Shown one piece after another: positions 23,311 to 27,646 of a stretch of 27,646 nt of DNA. Below the pieces are notes generated by a model. That model did not search any database. It was not told where the DNA came from and saw only the letters and a list, made by a program, of their open reading frames with translations. The stretch comes from CAZGLR01 sp964526635 (GTDB lineage: Bacteria; Zixibacteria; MSB-5A5; GN15; JAAZOE01), in the NCBI GenBank assembly GCA_964526635.1, contig CAZGLR010000035.1, forward strand, positions 1 to 27,646, read 5' to 3'. A program made the position numbers and the translations under genes. Numbering within the stretch: position 1 is the first letter of the stretch; each line of letters opens with the position of its first letter.

Positions 23311-24474
23311 ATGCTGCCGTTAAGTTATACCATACGGAGTCTGTTCAAGCATAAGACTGTAACCATTTTGACAATCATCGGTATCAGTCTGGTTGTGTTT
23401 GTCTTCGCCGGATCGTTTATGCTCTCCCGCGGTTTGGGTGCGACCCTGGTGGCCAGCGGCTACGATGAAAACGCAATCGTGATTCGCAAATCATCGCAAA
23501 CCGAGGTCCAGTCGATTCTTTACTATGATCAGGCCAATATCATCAAGACAATTCCTGAAATCGCGCGCGATGCCAATGGTGACCTGTTGTACACTAATGA
23601 AATCTATGTACTGATCAGCCTTGATAACCGCAATGGTGAAGGCAGTAGCAATGTTCCGGTTCGTGGTGTGACCGATAAATCGCTGACCTTGCGACCGCGG
23701 GTGAAACTTATCGAAGGCCGGATGTGGGAGGATCCCGGTTCAGAGATTATCGCCGGTAAAGCCACCGCGAGATCATTTCAGGGCGCCGGGCTGGGCGAGA
23801 CAGTCCGTTTTGGCGCACGCGACTGGACGATTGTTGGTATTTTTGACGCCGAGGGATCATCGTTCGACAGCGAACTCTGGGGCGAAATCAATCAGATGTC
23901 CGATGCCTTTCGGCGACCGATCTATTCCTCGCTGACTTTTCGTATGCAGGACACACTCCAGTTTGCAGCCATGAAGGATCGGCTTGAAAACGATCCCCGA
24001 CTGCCGATAGAGGTCCTGCGCGAAAAACAGTACTATAAGCAGCAGTCGGAATTTGTGACGACTTTCATTTCCTATGCCGGCGGCGTGATCAGTTTTATTT
24101 TCAGCCTGGGTGCGATCGTTGGCGCGATGATTACCATGTATGCCGCGGTGGCTAACCGTGTGCGCGAAATCGGGACGTTGCGGTCACTGGGCTTTTCACG
24201 AATCTCGATTCTGACATCGTTTTTGATCGAATCAGTCTTTATTTCACTGGCCGGGGGATTGCTTGGCATTGCAGCAGCGTATTCGCTGCAGACAATTGAA
24301 GTTTCGACCCTGAACTGGGACACGTTTTCTGAGATTGCGTTTAATTTTTATATGTCGTGGGAAATTGCGATAACGTCGATTATCTTTGCGGTCGTGATGG
24401 GAATTGTTGGCGGCTTTTTGCCGGCCGTCCACGCTGCCCGACTGAAGATTGTCGAGGCGCTGAAAGCGATCTGA
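23311..24474 (+). CDS. FtsX/MacB-like ABC permease, second of pair
   Basis: A 387-residue permease with the same layout: N-terminal helix (about 15-37), periplasmic domain (about 40-250), then three membrane helices (about 255-280, 310-335 and 350-378). VREIGTLRSLGFSRISILTS is the typical FtsX coupling sequence. It is the final gene of the four-gene operon. A hairpin 15 bases downstream has its T-run on the other strand, but the 12-bp stem could also stop plus-strand transcription weakly. Confidence 0.9.
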   Translation: MLPLSYTIRSLFKHKTVTILTIIGISLVVFVFAGSFMLSRGLGATLVASGYDENAIVIRKSSQTEVQSILYYDQANIIKTIPEIARDANGDLLYTNEIYVLISLDNRNGEGSSNVPVRGVTDKSLTLRPRVKLIEGRMWEDPGSEIIAGKATARSFQGAGLGETVRFGARDWTIVGIFDAEGSSFDSELWGEINQMSDAFRRPIYSSLTFRMQDTLQFAAMKDRLENDPRLPIEVLREKQYYKQQSEFVTTFISYAGGVISFIFSLGAIVGAMITMYAAVANRVREIGTLRSLGFSRISILTSFLIESVFISLAGGLLGIAAAYSLQTIEVSTLNWDTFSEIAFNFYMSWEIAITSIIFAVVMGIVGGFLPAVHAARLKIVEALKAI

Positions 24475-24484
24475 GCGATCTCAT

Positions 24485-24522
24485 AAAAAATCACCCCGTC
24501 GGTATGTAATCGACGGGGTGAT
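24485..24522 (-). terminator. Rho-independent terminator, minus strand (possibly bidirectional)
   Basis: A perfect 12-bp stem (ATCACCCCGTCG / CGACGGGGTGAT, 24490-24522) with a 9-base loop. On the minus strand it is followed by a run of T (AAAAAA at 24485-24490 on the plus strand). It lies between the convergent permease and FG-GAP genes and mainly serves the latter. Confidence 0.85.
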
Positions 24523-24553
24523 GCCTGTTGAAAAGTCAGTGTTTAGAAAGCCG

Positions 24554-25012
24554 CTATTTTATCAAAACCATCTTCTTTGAATCCGCATACTTGTCTGTCG
24601 TATTGCGATTCAGATATATTCCGGATGCGACAGTTTTGCCCGAGGTGTCGACGCCATAGAATATCACAATACCCGTAGTACCGCCGGTGATAATATCAAT
24701 TGTCCCGTTGCCATCCATATCCCCGGTGACGACATAGTAGGGGTTTTGAAAAGATCCGGTCGAGTAATTGATCCTGGCTGCAAAGATACCGTCGCCATCA
24801 CCCGGCAAAACCGATATTGAGTTTCCGGCGTTATTGGCTGTGACGATATCCGGATAGGTATCGCCATTGAAATCAGTCGCGGCGATGCCGATAGGATACG
24901 ACGCAACGTTATATCCGGTGGACGCTTCAAAATATTGAAGCCCGAATGCCGCCTGGCTGGCAAGGCACGCGAGCAGGCATATGGTGCTGACCATGAGAGC
25001 AGGTCTTTTCAT
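24554..25012 (-). CDS. Short FG-GAP/VCBS repeat protein with fused C-terminal sorting-domain remnant
   Basis: A 152-residue secreted protein. A signal peptide (MKRPALMVSTICLLACLASQ, cleavage near AFG) is followed by about two FG-GAP/VCBS-type repeats with calcium-binding DxNxDxxxD loops (DFNGDTYPDI and DMDGNGTIDI). The last 35 or so residues (GVDTSGKTVASGIYLNR, then DSKKMVLIK) match the end of the FlgD-like or type-9-type C-terminal domain common in this kind of organism, but the first half of that domain is missing. The protein is far shorter than usual FG-GAP proteins (several hundred residues). It looks like an in-frame internal deletion product. The ATG is preceded by a GGGGG purine run. 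Whether it still functions is unclear. Confidence 0.75.
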   Translation of the reverse strand: MKRPALMVSTICLLACLASQAAFGLQYFEASTGYNVASYPIGIAATDFNGDTYPDIVTANNAGNSISVLPGDGDGIFAARINYSTGSFQNPYYVVTGDMDGNGTIDIITGGTTGIVIFYGVDTSGKTVASGIYLNRNTTDKYADSKKMVLIK

Positions 25013-25162
25013 AGAGACCCCCTTAGAATGCCGCCGTTGATGATCGCTGAAATTGGTCTATTATGGATTGAATCAAAAATTTTTGGTATTTCTTGAGCCG
25101 GTGTTTAAATAGACCAGTAAGGGAATCAATGAGTACGTGGATCGGTGGATAGGTGGACTGTT

Positions 25163-26098
25163 TTAATGGTAGAGTTTCCTGGTCAAACTGAGCGGAATCA
25201 CTAATTGCTGCAACTCCTCAAGCGGCAGATCGCCGACCAGGAGAATCATATCGCCGCCGCCGGCGCCGGTCGGTTTGGCCCGGCCGTTGTGTTTTCTGGC
25301 CCATGCCTCGATTTCATCATGAATCGGCAGTCGATAGGGCATTCCGGCAGTTCTGGCGATTGCGTTCATAGCTTCGGTGAATTGATCGAGTCCCTCAAAC
25401 AATGTCTGCTGATCGGCATTAAACCACAAATATGACAGGACATTGGCGGCATCGACCAGATCTTCGAGCAGACGTTCGGCGGTCTGGCCGCCATTGTCGA
25501 GCCAGTTTGAAAATCCCCTGACCAGATCGCGCGTATTGGCATCGATGCCGGTCCAGAGAATCGACAATGGAATCGCATGCGAGGGTTGAACATCAATCGC
25601 ATCGGCCGTGAAATCGTCATTCGTACGAACGAAACGAATCGGTTTACCCATGGCTGAGCAGACCACGTCAGCGCCGCTGCCGATACCACCCTGGGCCTGG
25701 CGATGAGCGGCCAGCGCATAGCGGGCGATCTCGCTCCTGAAATCGGTCCAGCTTTTCCCGGCGCGTTCGAAGCGCAGTGCAATAACGCCCACCGCTTCGG
25801 CCGCGGAGCTGCCCAGTCCGAGTTTGCGAATTGACCCGGCCGGATCGACCGAAAAGAAATCATCGCGGTTAATAGTGACACCGGGGAATGGTTTCTGCCG
25901 TTCGAATTCAGAGATTTCCCGGATCGGCTGCTTGCGTGCGGCGGTAATTACAGGTGAAGTATCACCGATATCAGCTACTTCCATATCGGTTGCCAATAAG
26001 AAGCGGGAAACCGGAGCCAGAACAGCGGTAGCGCCATGCAAGACACCATATTCGCCCGACAGCATAATTTTACCCGGGATCGAGACCGTCAATGGCAT
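25163..26098 (-). CDS. mvaK2: Phosphomevalonate kinase (GHMP family)
   Basis: A 311-residue GHMP kinase, likely phosphorylating 5-phosphomevalonate to mevalonate 5-diphosphate. N-terminal PGKIMLSGEYGVLHG is the family start motif. KLGLGSSAAEAVG (92-104) is the ATP-binding loop, GSGADVVCSA (140-149) resembles the GSGxDV motif of phosphomevalonate kinases, and KPTGAGGGD (275-283) is the third GHMP motif. Context decides the substrate: it follows mvaD, overlapping it by 10 bp, and a mevalonate kinase gene precedes both. The order mvaK1-mvaD-mvaK2 is the classical one in Gram-positive cocci. No terminator is evident after its stop. Confidence 0.85.
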   Translation of the reverse strand: MPLTVSIPGKIMLSGEYGVLHGATAVLAPVSRFLLATDMEVADIGDTSPVITAARKQPIREISEFERQKPFPGVTINRDDFFSVDPAGSIRKLGLGSSAAEAVGVIALRFERAGKSWTDFRSEIARYALAAHRQAQGGIGSGADVVCSAMGKPIRFVRTNDDFTADAIDVQPSHAIPLSILWTGIDANTRDLVRGFSNWLDNGGQTAERLLEDLVDAANVLSYLWFNADQQTLFEGLDQFTEAMNAIARTAGMPYRLPIHDEIEAWARKHNGRAKPTGAGGGDMILLVGDLPLEELQQLVIPLSLTRKLYH

Positions 26099-27060
26099 TC
26101 GATAATCTCCGCGGCGCCGGCGGGTGCGGCGATAGTGACACGCATCACTCCGGAGATTTTTCTGGCTTTGGACGCGATTTCCGGCAGGGCGTCGCGTCGC
26201 CCGATCAGAAAAATATTGGGACCGGCGTCGATTGTAAAATATACCTGCAAGCCCGCCTTGCGCCAGGCAAGTATGCTTTCGATGACCCGGAGAGTGATGT
26301 TATTCCAGTAGATCAGTGACGGTCTCGTGGCCATCATGCAGGCGTGCATAGCCAGGCAATTGGCTTCGGCCAGGGTGCCCATATCCTTGAAACTTTCCCG
26401 GCGGAGAGCGCTCAACATGGCCCGATAATCGCGAATACCCTGTTTGACCCAGGCCGAAAAATATGGTGACTGTTTCTGGCTGCGCCGCATCCCGCGTCGC
26501 GATCCGATATCTTTGGGGGCGTCGGCCGTCTGAATAAAAACCATGCCCCACTTCACTTGATCAGGAGGGGATAGTTGACGGGCTGCCGGATCATCGCCGA
26601 TCGGCAGTGCCGAAAGCCCGCCGGTTATCGATCGGGCCGCCGAACCGGACGCCATCCGGGCCAGTCGCGATAATTCCGATTTGGATATTTTCACTGTCGC
26701 CAGACCACTCAAAGCAGTGGTGAGCGCGGCAAAACCGGAAGCGCTCGAGGCCGCACCCGCTCCGGTGGGGAAGTAGTTGACGCTGTTGATCATAAAATGA
26801 CCCGAGACGATATTATCATCACGCCATTGGTCAAGTACCGCAATAATGCGGTCAGCCTGTTTCTGAGTCGGCGGGATATCGTTTAGAAGAATCTGATCCG
26901 GCCCGGATTTAAGCCGTGAAATCCGAGTCTCGGTTTTCAGGCAATCGATAGCCAGACCGATCGATGGCGTCGCGGGAATATTGGCTTTTGTATCGCGTTT
27001 ACCCCAGTATTTGATGATGGCGATATTGGCGAACGCGCGCGCCATCACAAATGAATTCAT
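26089..27060 (-). CDS. mvaD: Diphosphomevalonate decarboxylase
   Basis: A 323-residue enzyme that converts mevalonate diphosphate to isopentenyl diphosphate using ATP. ANIAIIKYWGKRD (11-23) is the family signature with its active-site Lys, YFPTGAGAASSASGFAAL (96-113) is the phosphate-binding loop, SGSAARSITGG (138-148) holds the conserved Arg, and FTIDAGPN (275-282) contains the catalytic Asp278. The substrate loop reads TPSIGLAID rather than the common NxSISVTLD, a variant also found in other bacterial branches. A phosphomevalonate decarboxylase cannot be excluded, but the adjacent phosphomevalonate kinase argues against it. The start overlaps the mvaK1 stop by ATGA; an in-frame ATG at 27045 is also possible. 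Confidence 0.88.
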   Translation of the reverse strand: MNSFVMARAFANIAIIKYWGKRDTKANIPATPSIGLAIDCLKTETRISRLKSGPDQILLNDIPPTQKQADRIIAVLDQWRDDNIVSGHFMINSVNYFPTGAGAASSASGFAALTTALSGLATVKISKSELSRLARMASGSAARSITGGLSALPIGDDPAARQLSPPDQVKWGMVFIQTADAPKDIGSRRGMRRSQKQSPYFSAWVKQGIRDYRAMLSALRRESFKDMGTLAEANCLAMHACMMATRPSLIYWNNITLRVIESILAWRKAGLQVYFTIDAGPNIFLIGRRDALPEIASKARKISGVMRVTIAAPAGAAEIIECH

Positions 27061-27646
27061 CCCGGCAAACCCAGTGTAAAGGGAAAGACCAGTTCATACC
27101 GGTCGGTGAGCAAATCGATAAACTCGTTGCGCCGTTCGCGCGGAATCAGCGCGATGATCGCACCGCCGCCGCCAGCGCCGGTCAGTTTGGCGCCCATAGC
27201 GCCATTGGTGAGACAGAACTCGACAGCATCGTCGAGTCCCGGCGTAGAGACTCCCAGTCTGGCCAGGAGTTCATGGTTCTTGACCATCAATGATCCCACC
27301 GCGCGGATATCACCGGTACCGAGGGCGATTCCGGCATCGACCGTCAGGCTGCCGATGTTGGTCAGCAGGTCATTGATCTTATCCGGTGTTTTATCTCGCC
27401 GCTGAGCAACCATGTTGACCATATCGACCGTGCGCGCACCGCGTTCGACAATACATACCGCGCCTTCCATGCGCACCGGTACCCGTATCGGCAGCATTTC
27501 CCGCGGCTGGCCCTTGCGGAACCAGAGTACCCCGCCGGATAAAATCGCCGCCGGGTCCATACCGCTCGGGTTGCCGTGGAAAACCGACTCGAGGCGCTGG
27601 ACATCATCGACAAAGTTGGCCCCGGAGGCAACTTTCTGGTGGAAAA
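27057..27646 (-). CDS. mvaK1: Mevalonate kinase, N-terminus outside window
   Basis: The frame is open to the right edge of the window, so only the C-terminal 195 or so residues are visible. LESVFHGNPSGMDPAAI (encoded near 27540-27590) is the diagnostic mevalonate kinase motif HGxPSGxD with the catalytic Asp. LTGAGGGGAIIALI, near the end, is the third GHMP motif. The enzyme phosphorylates mevalonate to 5-phosphomevalonate, the first kinase step of the pathway. It is the promoter-proximal gene of the three seen here, overlapping mvaD by 4 bp. The missing part would hold the ATP-binding GLGSSA-type loop. Confidence 0.88.
   Translation of the reverse strand, partial: FHQKVASGANFVDDVQRLESVFHGNPSGMDPAAILSGGVLWFRKGQPREMLPIRVPVRMEGAVCIVERGARTVDMVNMVAQRRDKTPDKINDLLTNIGSLTVDAGIALGTGDIRAVGSLMVKNHELLARLGVSTPGLDDAVEFCLTNGAMGAKLTGAGGGGAIIALIPRERRNEFIDLLTDRYELVFPFTLGLPG

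Overview
The window is a 27.6 kb piece of a draft or metagenome assembly with two runs of N, at 1716-1725 and 5876-5975. No 16S rRNA or other taxonomic marker is present. The gene content suggests an uncultured Gram-negative bacterium near the FCB group, possibly a Zixibacteria-like lineage. The evidence is secreted proteins ending in dockerin-like CGDVxGDG repeats, C-termini ending in SKKMVLIK, a mevalonate pathway operon, multihaem cytochromes, and TolC-dependent efflux. This placement is inference.

Layout. (1) 2-4462, +: two tandem paralogous secreted proteins with FN3-like domains, a shared alpha/beta-like module and a dockerin-like C-terminus. (2) 4459-5274, -: a clusterless MutY-type DNA glycosylase. 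(3) 5275-6425: a gene-free 1.15 kb block with seven copies of a TetR-type palindrome (consensus AACTAACTGGTTAGTT) and a 215-bp tandem repeat in which the 100-N gap lies. (4) 6426-13133, +: a tightly packed efflux operon, cecR-tolC-ybhG-ybhF(N half)-ybhF(C half)-ybhS-ybhR by similarity to the E. coli locus. (5) 13137-14081, -: biotin ligase. (6) 14278-17133, +: an octahaem hydroxylamine-oxidoreductase-like cytochrome and a NapC-type membrane multihaem cytochrome, behind a DNR/FNR-like box. (7) 17176-19996, -: pseudopilin, ribosomal protein L33, a tiny membrane protein, a CoA-binding protein and an M29 aminopeptidase. (8) 20248-24474, +: a second efflux system of MacA-like adaptor, LolD/MacB-like ATPase and two FtsX-like permeases. 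(9) 24554-25012, -: a short FG-GAP protein that appears internally deleted. (10) 25163-27646, -: mvaK1 (partial)-mvaD-mvaK2.

How the genes work together. Region 4 should encode an envelope-spanning ABC-2 exporter with its own repressor, and the palindrome array upstream is its likely operator region. In region 6, quinol electrons should enter through the NapC-like protein and reach the periplasmic octahaem enzyme, probably for reduction of hydroxylamine or another nitrogen oxide. Region 10 converts mevalonate to isopentenyl diphosphate. The points most worth a second look are the operator array with its collapsed 215-bp repeat, the DNR-like box spaced at -41.5 from a candidate start site, and the split YbhF pair in which all non-canonical ATPase residues fall in one composite ATP site.
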